Shown here piece by piece: positions 16,138-25,300 of a DNA stretch of 64,000 nt. Source of the stretch: Phycisphaerales bacterium. GTDB taxonomy: Bacteria > Planctomycetota > Phycisphaerae > Sedimentisphaerales > UBA12454. Position 1 is the first letter of the stretch; every line of letters begins with the position of its first letter. Location of the stretch: NCBI GenBank assembly GCA_003142595.1, contig PLMU01000011.1:4713-68712 (forward strand). The letters are read 5' to 3'. Both the position numbers and the translations under genes were made by a program. A model generated the notes under the pieces. It was not told where the DNA came from, searched no databases, and saw only the letters and a list, made by a program, of their open reading frames with translations.

Positions 16138-17316
16138 ATGAAACACGATAAACCAAATTGTCCTGGAAAGGCTAAATACTTGGCCGGCAAACGAGTTCTG
16201 CCAAAAGCCATCAGCAAAGACACAAACATTATCGAACTTGTCGATAATATGGATGCCTATAACGGCGGAAGATTACGAGCGGCCTGCCATCTGCTGCGCG
16301 ACAAATATTCTCAACCTGATGTAACTGTAGGACTTAGCCTTGCAGGAGCGTTAACGCCGGCAGGACTGGGACCGTCAACAATAATTCCGCTAATGAACCA
16401 CGGATTCGTCGATTGGATAGTAGCAACCGGCGCCAATATGTACCACGATATTCACTATGCCTTTAATCTGCCAATGTTTAGGGGCAACCATAATGTCGAT
16501 GACGCGGATTTGCGAGCTAAAGGCGTAACGAGAATTTATGATATTCTGTTCGATTACGAAGACGTCTTAATGGAAACAGACAGGCAACTTAGAGAAATTC
16601 TTTGCAGACCTGAATTCCAAAAAGAAATGGGCACGCGCGAATGCTATCATCATCTGGGCAAAGTACTTGACGAACACGAAAAGAAAAACAAAACCGGACA
16701 GGTAAGCATCCTCGCAGCGGCGTATCGTAATGGCATTCCTGTATTTACGTCTTCGCCGGGCGATTCAACTATCGGTATGAATGTGGCAGGACTGGAACTT
16801 CTGGCAGAGGGATTTGGACTGCTGGATAAATTCAAACTTAAAATCAATCCGAGTATCGACTTAAACGATTCAACGGCAATCGTTCTAAACGCTAAAAGAT
16901 ACGAAAAAGGCAAAACCGGCGTTATCCTAATCGGAGGCGGAAGCCCGAAAAACTTCGTGCTGCAAACCGAGCCGCAAATTCAGGAAGTCCTTATGATTCC
17001 AGAAGTTGGGCAGGACTTCGATATCAATGTAACTGACGCAAGACCTGATACAGGCGGACTTTCCGGCGCGTCGCCAAGTGAGGCGGTAAGCTGGGGCAAA
17101 ATCGATCCGACTAAACTTGAAGAAACCGTTACCGCATACCTCGATGTAACTGTAGCATTTCCAATTATGGCAGCATACGCTATACAGTCGGCTAAACCCA
17201 AGAAACTAAAAAGGTTATATGACAGAGCAGATGAACTCCATAAAAAACTTATGGAGTCGTATTTAGAGAACAATAAGGAAATCGAGAAGCTGAAAGCTTT
17301 AATAAAAAAACTGTGA
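16138..17316 (+). CDS. Deoxyhypusine synthase-like protein (possible homospermidine synthase)
   Basis: 392 residues of the deoxyhypusine synthase family, which uses NAD and spermidine to move an aminobutyl group. In eukaryotes and archaea the acceptor is a Lys of eIF5A/aIF5A. Bacteria lack that substrate, and several bacterial homologues make homospermidine or related polyamines instead. Visible landmarks include VGLSLAGALTPAGLGP near the N-terminus, the NAD-binding stretch VILIGGGSPKNFVLQTEP and GASPSEAVSWGKI, whose Lys corresponds to the catalytic Lys of the family. The ATG at 16138 follows AAAGGG. It is monocistronic, with its own promoter and terminator. It lies inside the inverted-repeat-bounded segment. 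Confidence 0.85.
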   Translation: MKHDKPNCPGKAKYLAGKRVLPKAISKDTNIIELVDNMDAYNGGRLRAACHLLRDKYSQPDVTVGLSLAGALTPAGLGPSTIIPLMNHGFVDWIVATGANMYHDIHYAFNLPMFRGNHNVDDADLRAKGVTRIYDILFDYEDVLMETDRQLREILCRPEFQKEMGTRECYHHLGKVLDEHEKKNKTGQVSILAAAYRNGIPVFTSSPGDSTIGMNVAGLELLAEGFGLLDKFKLKINPSIDLNDSTAIVLNAKRYEKGKTGVILIGGGSPKNFVLQTEPQIQEVLMIPEVGQDFDINVTDARPDTGGLSGASPSEAVSWGKIDPTKLEETVTAYLDVTVAFPIMAAYAIQSAKPKKLKRLYDRADELHKKLMESYLENNKEIEKLKALIKKL

Positions 17317-17374
17317 GTTGATAATACGCTGCGTTTAAAATCTTCCCCCCATGGGGTCTCCGCTACGCTTCGAC

Positions 17375-17402
17375 AAACCCCCTGAAAACAGAGGGTTTTT
17401 TA
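17375..17402 (+). terminator. Rho-independent terminator after the deoxyhypusine-synthase-like gene
   Basis: A stem of 17375-17380 with 17393-17398, extended by inner CTG/CAG pairs, and followed by a T-run. It lies 58 bases after the stop codon. The intervening bases 17347-17374 include a short repeat-like palindrome. Confidence 0.6.
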
Positions 17403-17504
17403 TGCTAGAATCAACGCAAAATGGCCTGTTGACCTTTCCCCCAAAAACTGTGCCAGTTGCAATTAGAGTACCGGCATGATAAAACCTTTAAAAGGAGGTG
17501 TACC

Positions 17505-17777
17505 ATGCGTGGTAAAAGATTTAAACAGGAACAGATTATTCCAATCCTCAAGGAGGCAGAAGCTGGTGTCAGTGTGGCTGATTTATGTCGTAAATACGGC
17601 ATAAGCGATTGCACATTTTACAACTGGAAGGCTAAATATGGCGGTCTTTCAGTCAATGAAGCCAGGCGAGTCAAGCTGCTGGAAGATGAGAACAGGCGGC
17701 TCAAGCATATAGTTGCCGAACAAGCTCTGGAAATAAGGCTTTCAAGAGCGTTGTCTCAAAAAACTTTTAAAGCCTAG
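17505..17777 (+). CDS. IS3-family transposase OrfA (HTH subunit)
   Basis: 90 residues. The N-terminal helix-turn-helix is recognisable (EQIIPILKEAEAGVSVADLC then KYGISDCTFYNWKAKYGGL), and a leucine-zipper-like helix (VKLLEDENRRLKHIVAEQAL) follows; both are typical of IS3 OrfA. The strong AAGGAGGT site at 17492-17499 fixes the ATG at 17505 rather than an upstream in-frame ATG. It binds the terminal inverted repeats. A run of six A residues at 17758-17763 near its 3' end is where IS3 elements usually frameshift into orfB. Confidence 0.85.
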   Translation: MRGKRFKQEQIIPILKEAEAGVSVADLCRKYGISDCTFYNWKAKYGGLSVNEARRVKLLEDENRRLKHIVAEQALEIRLSRALSQKTFKA

Positions 17778-17826
17778 GGCGAAGCGTGCGGCAGTTAAGC
17801 AGATAATCGAACGCTTTGGGCTAAGT

Positions 17827-18651
17827 ATGCGGAAGACATGTAAGATGATAGGCTTATCGAGAACAAGCTTTTGTTATAAGCCGGTTTTGAAGCCGGATGA
17901 GGAAGTCATTGTCAAAAGGCTAAAAGAACTGGCCCAGACAAGAGGACGATTTGGCTGTCCGAGATTGCATATAATGCTCAGGCGGGAAGGATTTAAGATT
18001 AATCATAAAAGAACAGAACGCATATACAGCCAACAAGGGCTTATACTGCGTATACGCCGCAGAAAGAAGATATCCTCGCAATTACGAACAGAGATGCCGA
18101 AGCCGAGTTATCCCAACCACATCTGGAGCATGGATTTTATGCGAGACAATCTGGCCAATGGACGAACGATAAAAGTTTTATCAGTTGTTGATGAATATAC
18201 ACGAAAATGTTTCAGGATAGAGGTCGATACATCAATCAACGGGATGCGAGTTGCCAGAGCTCTCAGTGAGATAGGCCGGATAGAAGGACTGCCGGAAATA
18301 ATCATCAACGACAATGGTCCGGAGTTTATCAGCAATGCACTGGACAGTTGGGCATACCAGCGAGGCGTAAAGCTGACATTTATTCGTCCCAGAAAACCTG
18401 TAGAGAATGCATATATCGAAAGTTTTAATGGGCGGCTGCGAGATGAATGTCTGAATGAGAACTGGTTCTTGACGCTGGAACATGCCAGAGGTATTATCGA
18501 GAGATGGCGTATGGACTATAATACGGTCAGGCCGCATAGTTCGCTGGGATATTTAACGCCGGAAGAATTTGCGAGACAGAAAAGTGGAAAAAATTCCACA
18601 GGCATGCCTGTGGAAGCAGGATTGATTAACGCTGGATACTCTAATTCATAG
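17827..18651 (+). CDS. IS3-family transposase OrfB (DDE integrase core)
   Basis: 274 residues from the ATG at 17827, but the same frame is open back to 17737, so the natural protein is probably an OrfAB fusion made by frameshifting. The catalytic triad is intact: Asp in WSMDFM, Asp in INDNGPEF and Glu in ENAYIESFNGRLRDECL. An HTH_21-like region (RGRFGCPRLHIMLRREG) precedes the core. orfB lies in the +1 frame relative to orfA, whereas -1 is usual for this family. That may mean an indel has occurred or that orfB starts independently. Confidence 0.85.
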   Translation: MRKTCKMIGLSRTSFCYKPVLKPDEEVIVKRLKELAQTRGRFGCPRLHIMLRREGFKINHKRTERIYSQQGLILRIRRRKKISSQLRTEMPKPSYPNHIWSMDFMRDNLANGRTIKVLSVVDEYTRKCFRIEVDTSINGMRVARALSEIGRIEGLPEIIINDNGPEFISNALDSWAYQRGVKLTFIRPRKPVENAYIESFNGRLRDECLNENWFLTLEHARGIIERWRMDYNTVRPHSSLGYLTPEEFARQKSGKNSTGMPVEAGLINAGYSNS

Positions 18652-18837
18652 TGGCACAATAAACGGGGGAAAGTCAACCCCGCACCTATTCCTTATACCG
18701 TAGTGATAAGTGGAAAGAACCCCGCACTTATTTTTTTCAATAACTATAATAGTGAATGAATAAGAATATTTGATAAGTGCGAGACAAGTGGGGCGAAATA
18801 TTGGAAAAACGGGATTATGGCTTGGCCATCTTAACGA

Positions 18838-18915
18838 TTGTATTCGAGGAAGATTTTGATATTATTATGGGGTTGAAAGGTTTAATTGCGTAACTGCATA
18901 CCAGTACGAAAATAA
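18838..18915 (-). repeat. Right copy of the ~80-bp inverted repeat
   Basis: Reverse complement of 13187-13268 with a few substitutions and one or two small gaps. It lies immediately upstream of the ABC-F gene and may contain its promoter. The gap 18677-18837 between IS and repeat has no gene, but it shows a 9-base inverted pair CGCACTTAT (18712-18720) / ATAAGTGCG (18773-18781). Confidence 0.7.
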
Positions 18916-18939
18916 TTAGAAAAGGCACATAATAATAGT

Positions 18940-20829
18940 ATGGCTGTAATTGGAATGCAGGATGTGAGCGTTGGTTTTGGCGGTCAGCCATTGCTCGAAC
19001 ATATAAATTTGCAAATCGAGCCGGGCGATAGGATTTGTCTGCTCGGCCGCAATGGCGTAGGCAAAACGACGCTGATGAAGCTGGTTACAGGCGAAGTCCT
19101 GCCCGAAAAAGGCGATGTTTCACGTCTGCCGAAACTTACGATAACGTGTCTGACACAAGATGTGCCGGATAATCTGAGCGGGACGGTGTTTGAGCTGGTA
19201 TCCGAGGGGCTGGGCCAGCGAGGAAAGTTGCTGGCGCAATATCATATTGTCAGCCATCGGCTCGCCCTTGACCACGATAACAAATCGCTGCTGACTAAGC
19301 TTGATGAACTGCATCGCTCGCTCGATGCCGAAAACGGCTGGCAGATGGACAGGTATGTCGAGGACATTATTCAAAATATGGAATTGGATTCCGATGCCCA
19401 GGCCGCGAGCCTTTCGGCCGGGATGAAACGGCGGGTATTGCTGGCGCAGGCGCTTGTTCGCAATCCGGATGTACTGCTGCTTGATGAGCCGACTAACCAT
19501 CTCGATATCGATGCGGTGACGTGGATTGAGGATTTTCTGAGCAGTTATAAAGGAACGCTGATTTTTGTCAGCCATGACCGCGTATTCGTCAGGAAACTGG
19601 CGACGCGTATCATCGAGCTTGATAGAGGCCGGGCAATAAGTTATTCCTGCAACTATGAAACATTCCTCGTTCGCAAGGATATCGCCAATGAAGCACAGGC
19701 GGTTGAGGATGCGCTGTTCGATAAAAAGCTGGCCAAGGAAGAGGTGTGGATTCGCACGGGAATAAGGGCACGGAGGACACGAAACGAGGGTCGTGTACGG
19801 GCACTCAAGAAAATGCGTGACGAGCGAAGAGAGCGCAGAGAGGAAACTGGAAATGTCAAGATGCGGCTGCAGGATGTCCAGCAATCCGGCACGTTGGTAA
19901 TTGATGCAAAAGATATTTCATTTTCATATAAACCCGAAAAACCGATTATTTCGAATTTTTCCACGACCATCACGCGTGGCGACAAAATCGGCGTCATCGG
20001 GCCGAACGGCTCGGGAAAAACGACGCTGCTGCAGGTGCTGCTTAAGGAACTTGCCGCCCTGCAGGGCTCAGTACGTCATGGCACAAATCTGGAAATCGCG
20101 TATTTCGACCAGCTGCACGCGCAGCTCGATTATGAAAAATCCGTATATGAAAATATCGCCGGCGGCAATAAGACGGTAGTGATTAACGGAATTCCCCGGA
20201 ACATCGTCGGCTATCTTCAAGACTTTTTGTTTACGCCTGACCAATCGCTAAGTCCGTTGTCGAATCTTTCCGGCGGTGAGCGGAATCGGCTGTTGCTGGC
20301 TCGACTTTTTGCCAAGCCGTCAAATATATTGGTAATGGATGAGCCGACAAATGACCTTGATATCGAGACGCTCGAGCTGCTCGAAGAATTTTTGCTCAAC
20401 TATCCCGGCACAGTGCTGATGGTAAGTCACGACCGGGAATTTTTGAATAACGTCGTTACTGGTATCATATCGCTGCAGGGCAATGGCATAGTAGAGGAAT
20501 ACGTTGGCGGCTATGATGACTGGCTGAGACAGAGAAAGATATCGCTGAAACCCCAGCCCCAAAACATGCCGGCCAAAGCGGTAAAAGCACCGCCGGTAAA
20601 AGAAAAAGTGCAAAAATTGACCTTCAAGGAAAAAAAGGAACTCAAAGCGTTGCTCTCGCTGATAGAAAAATTAGAAAGCGAGCAAAAGCAATTGAACATT
20701 GCGATGGCTGACCCGGCACTTTATAAAAAGGGTTCAGAAGTTGTCGCAGTCACCACCCGCGCCGGCGAATTAAAAAAGCAGCTCGATGAAGTTTACGCCA
20801 GATGGCAGGAGTTAGAGGGGCGGCAATAG
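18940..20829 (+). CDS. ABC-F family ATPase (Uup-like)
   Basis: 629 residues with two ABC cassettes and no membrane segments, the mark of ABC-F translation factors, which act at the ribosomal E site. Cassette 1 has Walker A LLGRNGVGKTTLMKL near residue 35 and the Walker B region LLLDEPTNHLDIDAV near 185. Cassette 2 has GPNGSGKTTLLQVL near 352 and VMDEPTNDLDIETL near 466. A charged linker joins them, and a C-terminal coiled coil of about 80 residues (ELKALLSLIEKLESEQKQL) points to the Uup branch. The ribosome site is weak. It is preceded by the right inverted repeat. Confidence 0.88.
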   Translation: MAVIGMQDVSVGFGGQPLLEHINLQIEPGDRICLLGRNGVGKTTLMKLVTGEVLPEKGDVSRLPKLTITCLTQDVPDNLSGTVFELVSEGLGQRGKLLAQYHIVSHRLALDHDNKSLLTKLDELHRSLDAENGWQMDRYVEDIIQNMELDSDAQAASLSAGMKRRVLLAQALVRNPDVLLLDEPTNHLDIDAVTWIEDFLSSYKGTLIFVSHDRVFVRKLATRIIELDRGRAISYSCNYETFLVRKDIANEAQAVEDALFDKKLAKEEVWIRTGIRARRTRNEGRVRALKKMRDERRERREETGNVKMRLQDVQQSGTLVIDAKDISFSYKPEKPIISNFSTTITRGDKIGVIGPNGSGKTTLLQVLLKELAALQGSVRHGTNLEIAYFDQLHAQLDYEKSVYENIAGGNKTVVINGIPRNIVGYLQDFLFTPDQSLSPLSNLSGGERNRLLLARLFAKPSNILVMDEPTNDLDIETLELLEEFLLNYPGTVLMVSHDREFLNNVVTGIISLQGNGIVEEYVGGYDDWLRQRKISLKPQPQNMPAKAVKAPPVKEKVQKLTFKEKKELKALLSLIEKLESEQKQLNIAMADPALYKKGSEVVAVTTRAGELKKQLDEVYARWQELEGRQ

Positions 20830-20840
20830 ATAACTTACAG

Positions 20841-21197
20841 TTAAGAAGTTCTCCGTCTTCTTCTGTCTTTCTGCTTCCTGATTTTTTCTATTTTTTTTGA
20901 CTCCGGGCTTTCTTTTCCAAATAATTTATTCTCCAGCAGTTCACACATTTGCTTTCTGGCATAATAACGATTCAGACTCTGGCTGCGGCTCTTTTGAACC
21001 TTGACAGCCAACCCGCTGGGAATATGCTTCAAATGGACACAGGTGGAAGTTTTATTGACTTTCTGCCCTCCTGCTCCACTGCTTCGGACAAACTTTTCCT
21101 CAATATCATTCTCAATCAGATTGCAGTTAAGCATACGCTGCTGGAGCTCTTGTCTTTTTCGTTCTGTAATCCCAAAGTTAATCATATATCCTGTCAT
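20841..21197 (-). CDS. Small peptide-chain-release-factor-like protein (GGQ domain only)
   Basis: 118 residues carrying the peptidyl-tRNA hydrolysis motif RSSGAGGQKVNKTSTCVHL (Gly-Gly-Gln near residue 44) and a basic, Arg/Lys-rich C-terminal tail (IRKQKDRRRRRTS). It has no stop-codon-recognition domain. Such single-domain proteins (ArfB/YaeJ and relatives) rescue stalled ribosomes, with the basic tail entering the mRNA channel. An alternative ATG at 21185 is in frame. It converges on the ABC-F gene with an 11-base gap. Confidence 0.8.
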   Translation of the reverse strand: MTGYMINFGITERKRQELQQRMLNCNLIENDIEEKFVRSSGAGGQKVNKTSTCVHLKHIPSGLAVKVQKSRSQSLNRYYARKQMCELLENKLFGKESPESKKIEKIRKQKDRRRRRTS

Positions 21198-21266
21198 TCA
21201 GGTTCTATTACATCACAAATTACCCGCCTTGGGTATCCCGAATCAACAAAATTATAATGAATACTA

Positions 21267-21935
21267 TTAAACTCTGTGATCTTCGCGGAGGATTGTGCGG
21301 TAACCGCCGGACTGACTTCGGCTCCAATTCTTGGGCGGTTTGATTTTTTTAAGTCTATCGAGCTGGCCGATTTCCTTAAGACGCTTGTATATTAGCTGCC
21401 ATGCGCATTGCCGATTGGGGTCAACTTCACAGCGGTCTTCGCGCGAGCCGCTGCATGGACCGTTTAGCATATGTTTCGCACAGCGAGTGACCGGACAAAT
21501 GCCTCCATAAAGATGGAGAACACATTGACCGCAGGCAGCACATTTTTCAGTCCAAATTCCTCTTTCCTCAAGAATGCCGATGAACGATGTATCAAGGCCG
21601 GCATAGACCGGCTTGGAAGGATAACGCTCTGCGATAGCCTGCACGCCCGCACCGCAGGCAAGCGAAAGAACAGCGTCATTTCTTTGTATGGCCTCTGCGG
21701 CCTGCTCAATAAAAACATTGTCGCACTGGCGTTCTATAGTCAATTCTTCAACTTCAAGCTGCTGCCCTTTCAATTTTGCAGCCATCCGTAACGCAGAGGC
21801 AATAATACTGACCTCACGCTGTCCACCGGCAAGGCATACGGTAACACAGGTTCCGCAGCCAAGCACAAGAAGCTTTTTGTGACTTTTAACTATTTCCAGC
21901 AGGTCTTGTATTTTTTTTCTTTCAGCGACTATCAT
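21267..21935 (-). CDS. metV: MetV-like iron-sulfur partner of methylene-THF reductase (MTHFR_C domain)
   Basis: 222 residues. The N-terminal half contains LVLGCGTCVTVCLAGGQREV, and the C-terminal half the Cys cluster CAACGQCVLHLYGGICPVTR plus RCAKHMLNGPCSG and CEVDPNRQCAWQLIYKRL, the signature of the MTHFR C-terminal zinc/iron-sulfur domain. In acetogens MetV partners MetF and passes electrons to methylene-tetrahydrofolate reduction. The start overlaps the stop of mvhD (ATGA). It is the last gene of a ten-gene operon whose metF lies ~12 kb upstream, so MetV and MetF are probably subunits of one large complex. Confidence 0.82.
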   Translation of the reverse strand: MIVAERKKIQDLLEIVKSHKKLLVLGCGTCVTVCLAGGQREVSIIASALRMAAKLKGQQLEVEELTIERQCDNVFIEQAAEAIQRNDAVLSLACGAGVQAIAERYPSKPVYAGLDTSFIGILEERGIWTEKCAACGQCVLHLYGGICPVTRCAKHMLNGPCSGSREDRCEVDPNRQCAWQLIYKRLKEIGQLDRLKKIKPPKNWSRSQSGGYRTILREDHRV

Positions 21936-22378
21936 AATCGGCTTTCCTTTTTAGATGAACCATTTAACTTTACAGGGTTTGGACCCAGTTTTCGAACGGT
22001 TTCCACCATTTCAATAATTAAATCAGCCAAAGGCCGACCCATCGCGGCAGAAACGTTTACCATCCGGAGGCGTTCTTTTTCGATTCCGATTTCTTCGAGC
22101 ATTTCTCTTGTATAATTCACCCTGCGTTTAGCGCAAATGTTTCCTTCGACAAAATGGCAGCCGCCTTCAAGACATCCGGCGATAAACACGCCGTCGGCGC
22201 CATTTTCAAATGCCTTGATAAAATATTCGGTCTCAAGTCTGCCTGTGCACGGCGTTCGGATAATACGCACATTGGGCGGATATTGAATACGCATTGAGCC
22301 GGCCAAATCCGCCGACGAATACGCACAATAGTGGCAGCAAAAAGCAATTATTTTAGGTTCGAAAACTTCCGGTTTCAT
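21932..22378 (-). CDS. mvhD: MvhD/FlpD-type iron-sulfur electron-transfer subunit
   Basis: 148 residues. The Cys pattern IIAFCCHYCAYSSAD, then RTPCTGR, then IAGCLEGGCHFVEGN is that of the MvhD/FlpD family, which binds a [2Fe-2S] cluster and links an electron donor to HdrA. It lies three bases downstream of hdrA and overlaps metV, exactly where MvhD occurs in HdrABC-MvhD-MetFV complexes of acetogens. A second, divergent family member is the first gene of the same operon. Confidence 0.88.
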   Translation of the reverse strand: MKPEVFEPKIIAFCCHYCAYSSADLAGSMRIQYPPNVRIIRTPCTGRLETEYFIKAFENGADGVFIAGCLEGGCHFVEGNICAKRRVNYTREMLEEIGIEKERLRMVNVSAAMGRPLADLIIEMVETVRKLGPNPVKLNGSSKKESRL

Positions 22379-22381
22379 AAT

Positions 22382-25300
22382 TTATACTTTTTCCGTTATT
22401 TTTTTTATTTCTGTTTCCTGTTGCGCCTGGCCATTGCCGCTTTCAAACAACTGGCGAATCATAACCAGGAACTGGTCTGTCTCAAAATGGTGTAATTGTA
22501 TCGCTCGTGCCGGACATTCAGATGCACAAATACCGCAACCCATGCACTTGGCGGCTTCGATTTGCCCTTTGCCGTCCTTGTTGCAGAATGGCGCCGAATA
22601 CGGACAGGTGTTGACGCAGGTCATGCAAGATATACACTTCTGCTGGTCAACGTAAGAAACCTGTGCGCTGACTTCGAGCTGTGTTTTGGATAGTACCGTA
22701 GCGGCTCTTGCAGCGGCGGCGCGTGCCTGCGAGATATTCTCGTCAATGGCCTTTGGCGAATGAGCAAGACCGCAAAGGAAAATGCCTTCTGTTGTGAAAT
22801 CAACCGGACGCAATTTCATATGCGCTTCGACGTAGAAACCATCAGCGTTAAGCGGCACCTTTAGCATATCAGAGATACGCTTGTTGTTTACTTTGTCGGC
22901 TTCAACGCCGGTGCTCAGCACAACGTTATCAGCTTCAATTTCAATCTGCTCGGACAAGTCAGGACTTTTTAGCGTCACTACAAGTTCGCCGTTCTGGCGA
23001 ATCTGCGGCGGAGCATCGGGATTATAACGGATGAAAACAACGCCGGCTTCGCGAGCCTGCATATAATATTTTTCTCTGAAGCCGTAAGTTCTGACGTCTC
23101 TGTAAAGCACATAGATGTTAGCATTGGGGTCCTGCTTTTTGATTGCCAGTGCGTTTTTGACAGCCATAGAACAGCAAATTCGGCTGCAATACGGATGTTC
23201 GGTGTTGCGTGAGCCGACGCACTGAATCATTACTATATTTTGTCCTTTTGCAGGATATGTTTTTTCGAACAGGCGTTTTTCAAGTTCAACCTGCGTCAAA
23301 ACCTGCTGGGATTTGCCATATAAAAATTCGCTGGTTTGCGCCTTGCCTGCTCCTGTGGCAACAATTATGGCACCGGTCGTAATTTCGGATTTCTGGCCGG
23401 CTTTGCTGAGCGTTATATTAAATTTACCAATGTGCCCTGCGATGCTCGCGATTTCAGTCCCCAGATAAACTTTAATATTAGGATTACTCTCAACCTTTTT
23501 AATAAGATTTTTTGTAAAGCCGGTTATATCATTTTGCTCAAATGTAAAGTGAATATCGTGCAGATTTCCGCCGAGGCGGTCAGCCTGTTCAACAAGATGC
23601 GTAACGAATCCCTGGTTTGCCAATGCCAGAGCCGATGTCATTCCGCTCAGACCTCCGCCAATGACCAGACCTGTTTGATTGACCTGCAGAGTTCCGCTTT
23701 CAAGAGGTGAAAGCAGGTGTGCCCTTGCGATTGCCATCTTTACAAGTTCGGTCGCTTTTTCGGTGGCCGACTGCGGCTGTGTCGTGTGCACCCAGGAACA
23801 CTGGTCACGTATATTAGCCATTTCGAATAGATATGGGTTCAGGCCTGCTTCACGCAGTGTTTCACGGAACAAAGGCTCATGAGTTCGAGGCGTACATGAC
23901 GCGACCACGATGCGATTAAGCCGATGCTCTCGAATCATATCCTTGATGTTCGACAGGCTCGTATCCGAACAGGTGAACATTGTATGATTAGCCACGACAA
24001 CGCCAGGCTGGTTCTCGATATTTTTAACCACGCCTTCAACATCCACCACCGATGCGATATTCATTCCACAATGACAGACAAACACGCCGATTCGCGGCTT
24101 TTCGTCAGTAACATCATGCTCCGGCGGATAGACTTTTTTAGTAATAAGAGTATTTCGCGACGAGGCCAGCAGTTCCATCGCCATAGAAGCGGCGGCACTT
24201 GCCTGCGTTACCGTTTCTGGAATATCTTTCGGCTCCTGGAATGCCCCGCCGACAAAAACGCCTGGCACAGAAGTTGACAACGGATTCAGCCTGTCCGTAA
24301 GACAGAAATTGTAATCGTTAAGTTTAATATCGAGCCGCGACGTTAATTCTTTCATCGAGGCAGGCGATTCCATTCCGACCGACAATACGACAAGGTCAAA
24401 ATCTCTCATCTGCACCTGGTTGTTTTCATCGATGAAATTGACGCTAAGGTCTTTGCTCTGGAAATCCTGATAAATCCGCGAAGGAATGCTCTTTATATAA
24501 TGTATATTTTCCTGAGCTTTCGCGCGCTCATAATATTGGTCGAAATCTTTGCCGTAAGCGCGTATGTCGATATAAAAGATTGTCGCGTCAAGTCCGCTGA
24601 CGTGGTCGCTTGCGACCATAGCCTGTTTTGTCGCCATCATACAGCATATCGACGAACAGTATTCGTTGCCGCAGCTTGAATCTCTCGAGCCTACGCACTG
24701 AATCCAGGCGATGCGTTTAGCCTCCCTGCCGTCTGACAAACGTATAACATGGCCTTCGAACGGTCCTGCCGCAGAAAGCATTCTTTCAAATTGAACACTT
24801 GTAACGACATTCGCATATCGTCCGTAGCCGAATTCACCTTTTCGTTCGGCATCAAATTCCTTAAATCCGGGCGTAAGAATAACCGAACCAACCTCCAGTT
24901 CGATTGTTCGTTCTTTCATAGCGTGGTCAATAGCGTGCTGCTCACAGGCCTCGACGCATTGGTTGCACTCCGAACACAGCGCACAATTCAGGCAACGTTC
25001 AGCCTCGGCAAGTGCCTGTTCTTCGGTAAGTCCTTTTTCAACTTCATCGAAGCTGCTCAGTCTTTTTGAAACAGGAAGTTCTTCGGGCTTTGGCCGTGTT
25101 TTTTTCTCTACATCATCTATGGAAGGAAGCAAATCCTCCGGAATCGGGCGGATAGTTTCGCTGAACCTATCTGCCAGTAAATCTTTTTCATTTATGAACC
25201 GTTCGATTGATTCCGCCGCCCTTTTGCCTGCCGCTATTGCCTCAATAACAGACAAAGGTCCTGAGGAGTTATCCCCGCCGGCAAAAACATTTTTCTGCGA

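Larger units (their letters stand above)
17430..18676 (+). mobile_element. IS3-family insertion sequence, ~1.25 kb
   Basis: Terminal inverted repeats start with TGAC (17430) and end with GTCA (18676). The termini share CTTTCCCCC and TGTGCCA blocks in inverted orientation (left 17430-17456, right 18650-18676). Two transposase genes, orfA (HTH) and orfB (DDE integrase), fill it. No target-site duplication is obvious in the flanks. A solo copy of the right end lies at 13156-13177. The element looks intact, except that orfB is in the +1 frame relative to orfA. Confidence 0.8.

Noticed and set aside
17421-18690. Target-site duplication flanking the IS3 element
   Set aside because: The bases directly outside both termini do not match for 3-5 bases in any register tried.
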